The notes below the pieces were generated by a model. The model had not been told where the DNA came from, searched no databases, and was given only the letters and a program-made list of their open reading frames with translations. This document shows, in pieces, positions 1-7,300 of a DNA stretch of 10,854 bases. The DNA comes from Candidatus Heimdallarchaeota archaeon (GTDB lineage Archaea; Asgardarchaeota; Heimdallarchaeia; JABLTI01), in contig JAGMDP010000070.1 of the NCBI GenBank assembly GCA_023128635.1, forward strand, positions 1 through 10,854. The letters are read 5' to 3'. The stretch's first letter is position 1. Each line of letters starts with the position of its first letter. Made by a program: the position numbers and the translations under genes.

Positions 1-404
1 ATATCACATTTTTTCGGCTTGAAACCTTTCAGATATCCTCTATCTTCAATATTAATGTCACCTGTATAAACTATCTTTTGACTGGATTCAAGATCGATTA
101 TCTCAGCTACTGTAGAATCAAACGTGTGCCCACCGGGAAGAGTTTTAATTTCAAATTCATCATTCTTCCAAGCATTATTTTGTTGAATTTTATACCCCAT
201 TCGTTCAAAAAAGAGTTTTGCAGTTGCTTCTGAACACACAGCAGTTGGAGTAAAATTGGGTTTTTTCTTGCTCCTTGGTAAATGATCCATGTGCGCATGA
301 GAAACGAATATACAGCTAGCACTAGAATCCATAGCCTTTGGGTCTAGTAGTAATTCTGAATCTTGGAATTTTAGATTAATTCTGTTCTTGCAAAAGATAT
401 TCAA
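1..404 (-). CDS. Metallo-beta-lactamase-fold nuclease, COG1236-like (partial, 3' end off window)
   Basis: The N-terminal 134 residues of an MBL-fold hydrolase are visible; the C-terminus lies beyond the left edge. Counting from TTG 404, zinc motif HAHMDH is at residues 36-41, a third-motif His is at 93 (PGGHTFDS), and a metal-bridging Asp is at 116 in YTGDIN. Two beta strands (LKFQDSELLL) precede the first motif, as in this superfamily. The text after YTGD (a short Leu/Lys-rich loop then KPKKCD) resembles COG1236 RNA-processing exonucleases, which continue into a beta-CASP domain; that domain cannot be seen here. Likely role is RNA or nucleic-acid hydrolysis in the cytoplasm, inferred from family. 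The start is uncertain: the frame is open back to a TAG at 438-440 with no in-frame ATG before residue 25. TTG 404 fits the expected domain edge, but its nearest GGAG is 14 nt away. An in-frame ATT at 437 has a better-placed AGGAG (445-449). Confidence 0.8.
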   Translation of the reverse strand, partial: MNIFCKNRINLKFQDSELLLDPKAMDSSASCIFVSHAHMDHLPRSKKKPNFTPTAVCSEATAKLFFERMGYKIQQNNAWKNDEFEIKTLPGGHTFDSTVAEIIDLESSQKIVYTGDINIEDRGYLKGFKPKKCD

Positions 405-460
405 TGGTGTGTACTGTTCTCCTATCTTTTTGATAATCTACTCTCTCCTACTAAATATTG

Positions 461-468
461 ATATTAAA
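461..468 (-). promoter_or_regulatory. Possible TATA box for the MBL nuclease gene
   Basis: On the minus strand this reads TTTAATAT. Transcription would start about 26 nt downstream, near 438. A second AT-rich candidate (TTAAAATA, 471-478) would start transcription about 10 nt earlier, keeping the AGGAG at 445-449 partly in the transcript. AT-rich background makes either call weak. Confidence 0.3.
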
Positions 469-550
469 GTATTTTAACCACTTCAGCTATTTTCTTGAAT
501 TGTTTAATATGAGAAAATTTTAATAGTTTATAATTCCCCTTCAACAAGGA

Positions 551-558
551 TAATATAC
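551..558 (+). promoter_or_regulatory. Possible TATA box for carS
   Basis: TAATATAC is centred about 30 nt before the ATG at 585. Transcription would start near 580, giving a leader of only about 5 nt. No Shine-Dalgarno sequence precedes the ATG, which fits a leaderless or nearly leaderless message. Confidence 0.4.
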
Positions 559-584
559 GTAAAACTCCTTAAAGTGTTTGAAAA

Positions 585-1124
585 ATGATTCCATCTTGGT
601 TTGAACTCTTAATCGAATCAGAGGTTTTTAATGCAATATTTTTTGTCATGCCAGCTTTCTTTTCAAATACAACCCCAATGTTATTTGGAGGAGGGTTACC
701 AATGGATTTTAGAAAGAACTGGTTTGATGGGAGAAGAATCCTTGGAAACAATAAAACAATGAGGGGGTTTGCTGCAGGTTTTATAGGAGGATTCCTACTG
801 GGGATATTTGTCTATTATTGGTTCAAATCAATAGTTGATGTACCATTTGTGGTTCCGATAACTAATGGGTTCCTACAAAGCTTTGGAGCAGTTACAGGAG
901 ATGTTGTCTTTTCTTTTATTAAAAGAAGATTAAATATCCCTTCAGGTGGTTCACTAATTATCATGGATCAAATTGGTTTCATAGTATTTGGTTTAGCTTT
1001 CGCAAGAATAGATACTGCTTTTCCATGGACTTACTGGGTAATTATAATTCCTTTAGCATTAGTAGTTCATTTTGCAGCGAATGCTGTGGGATATACGATG
1101 GGTTGGAAAGATGTTTGGTGGTAA
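585..1124 (+). CDS. carS: CDP-archaeol synthase
   Basis: An integral membrane cytidylyltransferase that activates 2,3-di-O-geranylgeranylglyceryl phosphate with CTP to give CDP-archaeol, the precursor of archaeal polar-lipid head groups (EC 2.7.7.67). The 179-residue length is typical of the CarS/DUF46 family. Diagnostic motifs are GGGLPMD (35-41), DGRRILGNNKTMRG (48-61), GDVVFSFIKRR (105-115), a GG-containing loop, MDQIGF (127-132), and the C-terminal H-x3-N-x4-Y-x4-KDVWW end. Hydrophobic segments lie near 13-28, 62-80, 90-104, 126-142 and 149-168. The oddity is DQIG at 128-131: from memory CarS and CdsA-type enzymes carry D-Q/R-x-D there, so the second acidic residue appears replaced by Gly. 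The rest of the catalytic signature is intact, so I still call it CarS. It appears monocistronic, with a T-rich terminator at 1150-1166. Confidence 0.95.
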   Translation: MIPSWFELLIESEVFNAIFFVMPAFFSNTTPMLFGGGLPMDFRKNWFDGRRILGNNKTMRGFAAGFIGGFLLGIFVYYWFKSIVDVPFVVPITNGFLQSFGAVTGDVVFSFIKRRLNIPSGGSLIIMDQIGFIVFGLAFARIDTAFPWTYWVIIIPLALVVHFAANAVGYTMGWKDVWW

Positions 1125-1149
1125 ATATAATCGAAAATAACCTGTTAGT

Positions 1150-1166
1150 ATTTTTTGTTTATTTTT
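1150..1166 (+). terminator. T-rich archaeal terminator after carS
   Basis: Two T-tracts (six T at 1151-1156, then runs to 1165) start 25 nt after the carS stop. Archaeal RNA polymerase terminates at such T-runs without needing a hairpin. Confidence 0.5.
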
Positions 1167-1181
1167 GTAATTAAACACAAG

Positions 1182-1190
1182 CTTATAAAT
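1182..1190 (+). promoter_or_regulatory. TATA box for the 190-residue membrane protein gene
   Basis: The segment CTTATAAAT is a close match to the archaeal TATA consensus. Transcription would start near 1213, leaving about 16 nt of leader before TTG 1229. Confidence 0.55.
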
Positions 1191-1228
1191 AACGAAGTTA
1201 AAGTTCATATAACTAATCTCACATGTGA

Positions 1229-1801
1229 TTGATTTTGACTTATGTTCCACCAGAAAAAAAACACAGAGGCGGCAGCTTCGGTGATTTTATTTACGTACTT
1301 ATGTTCTATTTGATAGAAGGAATATTTATCATAATTGGGATTCCTTTTCTAATGCTAGCAGTTGGTGTAATTCCAGTCGCAATGTATTTAGTTATAACCC
1401 GCGGTGGAGCGAGTGAACAAATAAATCTGTATCTTACAATAGGAGCCGGAGTTATAGTCGTATTCGCCCAGATTATGGGCGTGCAGTATTTTGTTCGAAA
1501 ATATGTACTCGAACCAAACAATATGAAATTTGGCGAATGGCTCAGATGGAAATTCTCCCCAACAGAAATTAAAAATCGAAGAGCAGAGAAGATTGCGAGA
1601 TCCGAAAAGATGGAGAAATGGTATGATGGTATGGATAAGATACATGAGAGAAAAGCTCTAATTAAAGAGGAGCAATCTATTGATATGAGGGGTGAATGGT
1701 TTAAAGAAACCGGTGATCCCGATGAAATTGCCTCTCAAAGCTCTGATGACTCTGGTATCATACTCGGTGAATTCGAGGAAGAAACAGAAGAAGCTTCCTA
1801 A
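1229..1801 (+). CDS. Uncharacterised membrane protein with charged cytoplasmic tail
   Basis: I do not recognise this 190-residue protein. A short basic N-terminus (1-18) precedes a long hydrophobic stretch at about 20-56, enough for a helical hairpin or two helices, and another membrane helix at about 67-89. The remaining ~100 residues are soluble: first basic and probably helical (98-148, including WLRWKFSPTEIKNRRAEK), then acidic, ending in EEETEEAS. The Lys/Arg-rich segment just after the last helix suggests a cytoplasmic C-terminal tail by the positive-inside rule. The start is unusual: the TATA box is followed by ATG TGA TTG ATT TTG, so ATG 1223 is stopped at once by an in-frame TGA, and the frame can open only at TTG 1229 or TTG 1235. 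There is no clear Shine-Dalgarno sequence. It lies between carS and trpS but appears to have its own promoter and terminator, so context gives no functional hint. Confidence 0.75.
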   Translation: MILTYVPPEKKHRGGSFGDFIYVLMFYLIEGIFIIIGIPFLMLAVGVIPVAMYLVITRGGASEQINLYLTIGAGVIVVFAQIMGVQYFVRKYVLEPNNMKFGEWLRWKFSPTEIKNRRAEKIARSEKMEKWYDGMDKIHERKALIKEEQSIDMRGEWFKETGDPDEIASQSSDDSGIILGEFEEETEEAS

Positions 1802-1803
1802 AT

Positions 1804-1829
1804 ATTTTTTCATCCTCTTATTTCTATTT
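1804..1829 (+). terminator. T-rich terminator after the membrane protein gene
   Basis: Six T at 1805-1810 and further pyrimidine-rich T-runs to about 1829 begin 3 nt after the stop codon. There is no matching hairpin, as is usual for archaeal terminators. Confidence 0.5.
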
Positions 1830-1901
1830 TCGATTATATTGCTTTAGAATTCTCAAATATAATCTATTTTCTCTAGTATTGTTTCTAGTTGCTGAAAGAC
1901 T

Positions 1902-1909
1902 TTTAAATT
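1902..1909 (+). promoter_or_regulatory. Possible TATA box for trpS
   Basis: TTTAAATT is centred about 58 nt before ATG 1964. Transcription from about 1931 would keep the Shine-Dalgarno GAAGGAA (1951-1957) in the message. An inverted repeat (1909-1924) directly abuts the box. Confidence 0.4.
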
Positions 1910-1924
1910 AGAAGAAATCTTCTA
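1909..1924. promoter_or_regulatory. Inverted repeat between the trpS TATA box and predicted start site
   Basis: TAGAAG and CTTCTA are perfect 6-nt arms around AAAT. Placed directly downstream of the TATA box, it is where archaeal repressors often bind, so it could be an operator. Arms this short also arise by chance in AT-rich DNA. Confidence 0.3.
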
Positions 1925-1963
1925 GATATCTATAATTACTCGGAATCTTTGAAGGAATTAATC

Positions 1964-3109
1964 ATGCCTGAAGAAAATAGTAAGAAATCCAAAGAAATGG
2001 TTGTCACACCTTGGGAAGTAAGCGGTGTAATTGATTATAAGAAATTGGTTAAAAAATTCGGGACAACCCTATTAACAGAAAAAGAAATTGCAGTTATGGA
2101 AAAATACAGTAAAGGTAATTTGCATCTTCTCTTAAGAAGAGGATTGTTCTTCAGTCATCGAGATTTTGATTGGATTCTGAAACAATTAGAGAAAGGAGAG
2201 AAATTTGCTCTCTACACTGGAAGAGGACCATCTGGGCACACACATCTTGGTCATTTAGTGCCTTGGATTTTCACAAAATGGTTACAAGATATTTTCGATG
2301 TTGAACTTTATTTCCAAATGACTGATGATGAAAAATTCCTGTTCAGTCAAAAACTAACTTTTCAAGAAACAAAGGATTATGCATACGAAAATGCAAAAGA
2401 TGTTATGGCTGTAGGTTTTGATCCTAAAAAAACTCATTTTATTTTTGATTCTCAACTAACTCCAACCATGTATCAAATAGCAGTTGAAGTTGCTAATAGA
2501 ACCACTTTTTCAACAGCAAGAGCTGTTTTTGGCTTCACAAATGAATCCAATGTCGGTATGATCTTTTACCCCTCAATTCAAGCAATGCCTTGTTTCCTTC
2601 CTTCCAAATTAAAAGGTAAAAATATCCCAATACTAATTCCTGCAGCAATAGATCAAGATCCATATTGGAGAATAACTCGAGATGTTGCACCAAAACTTGG
2701 TTACTATAAACCTGCAGCGATTCATTGTAAGTTCTTCCCAGGTTTAGCAGAAGGAGGAAAGATGTCCGCTTCAGAGCCAGATTCGTGTATTTTTACTACT
2801 GATACTCCAAAATCTGCCAGTAAGAAAATCATGCGTTCATATACTGGTGGTCGAGCTACAGTTGAGGAACAGAAAGAACTCGGTGGGGAACCAGATAAAT
2901 GCAATGTTTACTGGTATGAGTATTATCTCTTCGAACCCGATGACAAGAAAGTTGAAGAACTGAGAACAAACTGCCTTTCCGGAAAACTACTCTGTGGTCA
3001 ATGCAAGAAAACTTTGGCTGAAAAGGTGGAAATATTCGTAGCCGAACATCAAGAAAGAAGAAACAAATTTACTGATGAAATGATTGATAAGATGATAATT
3101 AAAGAATGA
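1964..3109 (+). CDS. trpS: Tryptophanyl-tRNA synthetase, archaeal/eukaryal type
   Basis: A class I synthetase that charges tRNA-Trp with tryptophan using ATP (EC 6.1.1.2). The frame is open from TTG 1949, but GAAGGAA at 1951-1957 sits a short distance before ATG 1964, so I take ATG 1964 (381 residues; residue numbers count from there). Key features are TPWEV near the N-terminus, a characteristic archaeal/eukaryal motif; the HIGH-equivalent GHTHLGH (about 91-97); MTDDEKFLF (about 119-127), conserved in the archaeal/eukaryal branch; AAIDQDPYWR (about 228-237); the KMSKS-equivalent GGKMSAS (about 265-271); and the C-terminal VAEHQERR helix. There is no N-terminal WHEP extension. Length and motifs are complete, and nothing looks missing. 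It is monocistronic and converges on the PHP gene, with an 18-nt gap. Confidence 0.97.
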   Translation: MPEENSKKSKEMVVTPWEVSGVIDYKKLVKKFGTTLLTEKEIAVMEKYSKGNLHLLLRRGLFFSHRDFDWILKQLEKGEKFALYTGRGPSGHTHLGHLVPWIFTKWLQDIFDVELYFQMTDDEKFLFSQKLTFQETKDYAYENAKDVMAVGFDPKKTHFIFDSQLTPTMYQIAVEVANRTTFSTARAVFGFTNESNVGMIFYPSIQAMPCFLPSKLKGKNIPILIPAAIDQDPYWRITRDVAPKLGYYKPAAIHCKFFPGLAEGGKMSASEPDSCIFTTDTPKSASKKIMRSYTGGRATVEEQKELGGEPDKCNVYWYEYYLFEPDDKKVEELRTNCLSGKLLCGQCKKTLAEKVEIFVAEHQERRNKFTDEMIDKMIIKE

Positions 3110-3127
3110 AATTTCATCCCTTATTTC

Positions 3128-3787
3128 CTAATATTGCATGAATATCGGTGTACATTTCCCTTTTCTAACAAAATCAATAATTTCCTTTATGGAATCAACT
3201 TTTTTAGGAAATTCTGTTGCCCAAGTGCCAACTTGAAATCTGTTATGGGAGTCACTACCACCAATACAAGGTAATCCCATTGATTCAGCTGCTTCCTTCG
3301 CTAAATCGTTAGCATGTTTTGATCTCAATCCATTTATCCCTATAGCATCTAGCTCAAGGTCATAAATCAAATCTCCTAAACCAAGTAATGAAAATGGGTG
3401 AGCAGCAACTGCTAAACCATTTTCTGAGTGAATAACTTCAATTACTTCGTCCGGTCTCAGATTTTGCGATGGAACAGCGGTAATACCATATGCTAAAATA
3501 TCACCTTGAGCGGTAGAAATTTCGACTGATTCAGAAAAAATCCTCAAATGATATTTTGATTCCAATCCTTGCAAGATTCCTTTGGAAAAGTTCCCCATTG
3601 TATTATGATCAGTAATAGCTAATGCATTCACAACTCCATCTAACTCTATTAGAGTTTCCTCCAAAGTAAATGTTGAGTCCATAGAGTAATTTGTATGAAT
3701 ATGCATATCAACAAGAAAACCCCACCTTTTACTTCGAGAGGTTGCTTTTTTCACAAAAGATTGATTCATTTTCATACAGATCCACAT
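3128..3787 (-). CDS. PHP-domain metallophosphoesterase
   Basis: A 219-residue protein of the polymerase-and-histidinol-phosphatase fold, which hydrolyses phosphate esters with a multinuclear metal centre. The full ligand set is visible: DMHIHT (27-32), TDH (59-61), Glu 89 in VEIST, AAHP (128-131) and GSDSH (177-181), followed by the typical VGTWATEF segment. The layout resembles TrpH/YciV-like archaeal PHP proteins, whose known members act on 3',5'-bisphosphates, RNA 5' ends or cyclic phosphates; the substrate here cannot be read from sequence. ATG 3787 is the first start, with further ATGs at 3775 and 3769; residues 1-22 lie before the fold and may be partly untranslated. No Shine-Dalgarno sequence is obvious. 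The gene begins 9 nt after the GGDEF-like gene, so the two are very likely co-transcribed and may act on related nucleotides. Confidence 0.9.
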   Translation of the reverse strand: MWICMKMNQSFVKKATSRSKRWGFLVDMHIHTNYSMDSTFTLEETLIELDGVVNALAITDHNTMGNFSKGILQGLESKYHLRIFSESVEISTAQGDILAYGITAVPSQNLRPDEVIEVIHSENGLAVAAHPFSLLGLGDLIYDLELDAIGINGLRSKHANDLAKEAAESMGLPCIGGSDSHNRFQVGTWATEFPKKVDSIKEIIDFVRKGKCTPIFMQY

Positions 3788-3796
3788 ATGGCAAAA

Positions 3797-4264
3797 TCAT
3801 AAGAAAACGATTCTGTTTCCACCTTGCTTTTTAGCTTTTCTCAAAGCCTTATGTGCGAGTCTTTGTGCTTGTCCTTTAAATAATCTTTTCGACCACTGAT
3901 AGGGACCTGTTGGTCTTATTGGTGTATATGGACCTCTAGAAACACCGATACTTACAGAAGCATCACATCCACACTCAAAACCGGTTTCCCGTATTCTGCT
4001 GGCAATATATTCTAAATCAGAAACGATAACTTCATGTAACAAAGCTCCAGTCAGACGTAACATGCATTCTTCAGTTCCTCTTTTCTCATCTAGACCATAA
4101 ATTACTTCTCCAACATGCTTTCTAATGAAATTAGAAATTAATTCAGTTAGAGTTCCAGTAATTTCATTTGGTCTGAATGCTACCCAACCTTGCTTTTCAG
4201 ATATCTCTTTGAAGTTGTCTAAATCGACAAATATAATCAATTCTTCTACTGTTTCTAATGCCAA
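3797..4264 (-). CDS. Stand-alone GGDEF-like / GTP cyclohydrolase III-like palm-domain protein
   Basis: A 155-residue single-domain protein with the motif order of the nucleotidyl-cyclase palm fold. DLDNFKEISEKQGW (14-27) matches the first metal site of GGDEF domains (DxDxFKxINDxxGH). KRGTEECML (61-69) occupies the GGDEF loop, with the second Gly changed to Thr and Phe to Cys but the acidic pair kept as Glu-Glu. ASVSIGVS (102-109) matches the SIGVA strand, and AHKALRKAKKQGGNR (137-151) matches the closing ADxALYxAKxxGRNR. The length also fits archaeal GTP cyclohydrolase III, a relative of this fold that opens GTP for flavin/F420 synthesis, though the end motifs look more GGDEF-like. Products could be a cyclic dinucleotide, a linear nucleotide, FAPy or nothing. 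TTG 4264 is the only plausible start near the domain edge: the frame opens at a TGA at 4292-4294 without ATG or GTG. Confidence 0.75.
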   Translation of the reverse strand: MALETVEELIIFVDLDNFKEISEKQGWVAFRPNEITGTLTELISNFIRKHVGEVIYGLDEKRGTEECMLRLTGALLHEVIVSDLEYIASRIRETGFECGCDASVSIGVSRGPYTPIRPTGPYQWSKRLFKGQAQRLAHKALRKAKKQGGNRIVFL

Positions 4265-4293
4265 TTTGGTCTTTTCACACCCAGCGAATAATC

Positions 4294-4300
4294 AAAAAAA
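4294..4300 (-). terminator. T-tract after the ABC permease gene
   Basis: Seven consecutive T on the minus strand, 54 nt after the permease stop, could end the permease transcript. It lies downstream of the TATA candidate at 4311-4318 and close to its predicted start site, so the two elements overlap in space. Confidence 0.35.
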
Positions 4301-4310
4301 GAATAACCTC

Positions 4311-4318
4311 TTAAATAA
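4311..4318 (-). promoter_or_regulatory. Possible TATA box for the GGDEF-like/PHP pair
   Basis: On the minus strand this reads TTATTTAA within TATTATTTAAGAGG. Transcription would start near 4288, about 24 nt before TTG 4264. This suggests that the GGDEF-like and PHP genes form a two-gene unit separate from the permease. Confidence 0.4.
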
Positions 4319-4354
4319 TAAGTGTTTCTCGAATTCTCTTAACAGCAAGAATCT

Positions 4355-7300
4355 TCAACCAGTATAGCGTAGGGCTTCACTTGGAGGTATTTTCGAAGCT
4401 CGTCTTGCAGGTAAAACAGCTGCAACAATAGAAAGTACAATAGTAACAAAGGTGAACAGAGCAAGTGTTGCCCAAGGAATAATAAATTTGAAATCAAATT
4501 CAGTCAAATATTGTGTATACATACCATATCCTAGAATGAATCCATTCACAAAGCCAATCACTAAACCAACAAACGCTACTGCAAATATCTCCACAACAAC
4601 CGCAGCTATTACTTCTGATCTTTGAAACCCTAAAGCTCGCATCATTCCAATTTCCCTTGTTCTTTCAGTAATACCACGTAAAGAAACCACAATTAAACCC
4701 AGAACACCAACTACTAGACCAAGTGAAACAAACGCTTGCATGAAACTCACTGACTGCGTGATAAGCTCCATAAAGGATTCCATTCTATCTCTAAGACACA
4801 AAGTATCGAAACCAAGTAATTTTGCTTCTATATTTCTACTTACTTCTAAATTTTGTTCCGTGGATAACCTTGGATTGGTTTGAATTAGATATGCACTGGG
4901 TTCATTAATACCTTGGAAAATAGTGGAGTTTTCACTTGCAAAGAGATAACTAGAAAACAACATAGAGTAGGATGTTGTCTCTACAAAAGCAATTACCGTA
5001 TAATTACCTAAGGTTACTTCTTGTGTAACAGGATTAACTGACTCAAGTACGGTGATATTACTGCCAAGCTCTACATCTAATACATACGTTTTTCCTCCCT
5101 CATCAAACTCAAATTCCTGTAAAAGATTGGGTAAAATAATGTAATTTAATGTATTATCCATAGCAGCTACCCAGGGATCTCCGGTAATTCCATCCCAAAC
5201 ACTTTCAAATGGATATTCAGTCATCTCCAGAAATTCTTCATTAATTCCCCACATATCTGATGGAACAGGGAGTTCTTCAGTAATCGTCGTTGATTCGTTC
5301 GTCGCTGAAAAACGCAGATTTGCAAATGCTCCTAAAAGTGAAAGTTTGAATTTCATTCCCACGACTTTCACAATATTGGGGTCGGCATCTGTTATAATAT
5401 CAATAGGATCACCCGTAATATTTAGAAAACTAAGATCAATTCCCGGTGAATATGCAATGATGTTTACTCCTCCTTCTTCTCTTTCAGCAAAGTCATCGAA
5501 ACCCAAAGTAAAACTGCCCGTAAAAACAGCCAGAAAAACATTCATAGTTAAAATGACACCAAAGATTGCAAATGTTAACGCAGATCTGGTTCGTTTCTTC
5601 CCAACATAACGCATTGATACAATACCCATAGCACGCATTTTCTTAATTTGTTGAAAGACATCATTAAATCGATTTGAAATCCATTCTAGGTTTAAAGCAA
5701 TAAAGATTATCGTACCAAATACTAATGCTAACATTCCAATGAGGAATGTATACAAAGCCCATTCATCATCAACTCCAATATTATTCATGAATGGATTTAG
5801 CAATAATACCGAAAGTAATCCAGTTGCCATCCAAGATAATGCAAATCCATTAAATGATATTCTTGAACCAATTATTCTTGATAAAGTGAATCCTAATCCG
5901 AATAGTAGTCCTAGTATACTACTTATGAATATCATCCAACGCCAATCAGGTAATGTATCAATTTTAAGTGATATTACAAATGCTCCAATAGATGCTAAAA
6001 TCAAAAGTATCCCTAAGATTAGGGACCAGTTCCCGGTTTTTCGTCGAACCTGTTGTGTTTCAACCTCGTTTATTGTTTCTACTATGTCAATTCGCGAAGC
6101 TTTCCATGCAGGATAAAGTGCTGCTAGAAGAGAAATGAATATTCCAATAGCAAATGATATTAAAAATCCTCGAGGTTGAATAATTAAAGGTATATTTTTT
6201 AATATTGAACCTATATCTAGGAAATTTTCCAGAAGGAAAATTATCCCTTGTCCACTTAATACCCCTCCGCCAAGACCTAATGCGGATCCTATTCCTCCAA
6301 GAACCATGCTTTCAGTAATTAAAGATACGAGTAATTGTCTTTGCGTCATTCCTATGGCACGCATTATACCAATTGAACGTTGTCTCTCATCAATATTCAT
6401 CAACGTTATATTTATGATTAACATAACACCAGAAATGATAATTAATGAACCAAATACATACAAAACAACTCGGAAATTACCGATAGAATCCTCAATGTCC
6501 CTAAATGCTTCTAATTTTTGAGCATCAACTTGGAATTTTCCACCTTCTTCTCCATAATGATATGCTAATCTTTCATGAATGAGATTCTTAACAAATGCAG
6601 CATTATCATTTCCCTTAGTTGTGCTGATAATGATATTGTTTATACCTAAACTGGTTGCTTTGAATAATACTTGTAGATGGCTTAATTTCATAAAAATTAC
6701 ATATCCAGTATTAATGACACCTTTACCTTCAACTTTAGCTATTCCTTTAACATTCAATGTCTCAGTATTTAGAATCCCACTGACATTTGTGTAGAGAATT
6801 GACATTAGATTTACATTAGGCATAACCAATCTTTCGTCTTCTTCCTTGAAGTTAATAACATCTTCTGCTAAAAGATTGCCAATTATACACTCAGCAGATA
6901 GTAATTGATCACCACTATACTGAAGTTCTAGATCATTAAAATCAAAATCATTATTCCCAAATGTATCATCCGGTATTAACTGTCCAAAAGGCTCATCTAA
7001 TGTTTCATCTATTCCAATAATCGTAACAAAAGGCTCTGTCTGTTCCGTTGCAGACGAAATAGCGATAACTTGTGATGTTATTCTCGGAGCCATTGCATCC
7101 CAATAGGGAAATAATTCCCAATCTAATTTTAGTTGTTGATAAACACTATAGTCAAAAAATTCCGGTATATATTCGCCTTTTTGTATAACTATATCTGCAT
7201 CACCATATCGCAGACTTACAGTTTCTTGCATAGCGTTCACAAGAGAATCAGTAGCTATTTGTACACCTGCTAAAAGTGAAACCCCAATAAGTATGCCGAT

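Noticed and set aside
107..322. Minus-strand 71-codon frame
   Set aside because: It overlaps the MBL nuclease in another frame; the nuclease frame carries the HxHxDH and other metal motifs.
405..584. Possible tRNA or small RNA in the AT-rich gaps (405-584, 1802-1963, 7379-7594, 10017-10199)
   Set aside because: None contains a cloverleaf, TTCGA-type loop or a G+C-rich structured island; each is explained by promoters and terminators.
3106..3117. 12-bp perfect palindrome ATGAAATTTCAT at the trpS stop
   Set aside because: Short and AT-rich, overlapping the stop codon; it is too symmetric to form a loop and is expected by chance in this composition.
3128..3787. PHP gene as histidinol phosphatase or DNA polymerase PHP
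   Set aside because: No his genes or polymerase domain are present, and the motif layout is closer to the small TrpH/YciV-like group.
5346..6794. Plus-strand open frames opposite the permease (5346-5609, 5739-6116, 6306-6521, 6579-6794)
   Set aside because: They lie wholly antisense to a clear permease with continuous membrane and FtsX motifs, and have no recognisable domains or promoters.
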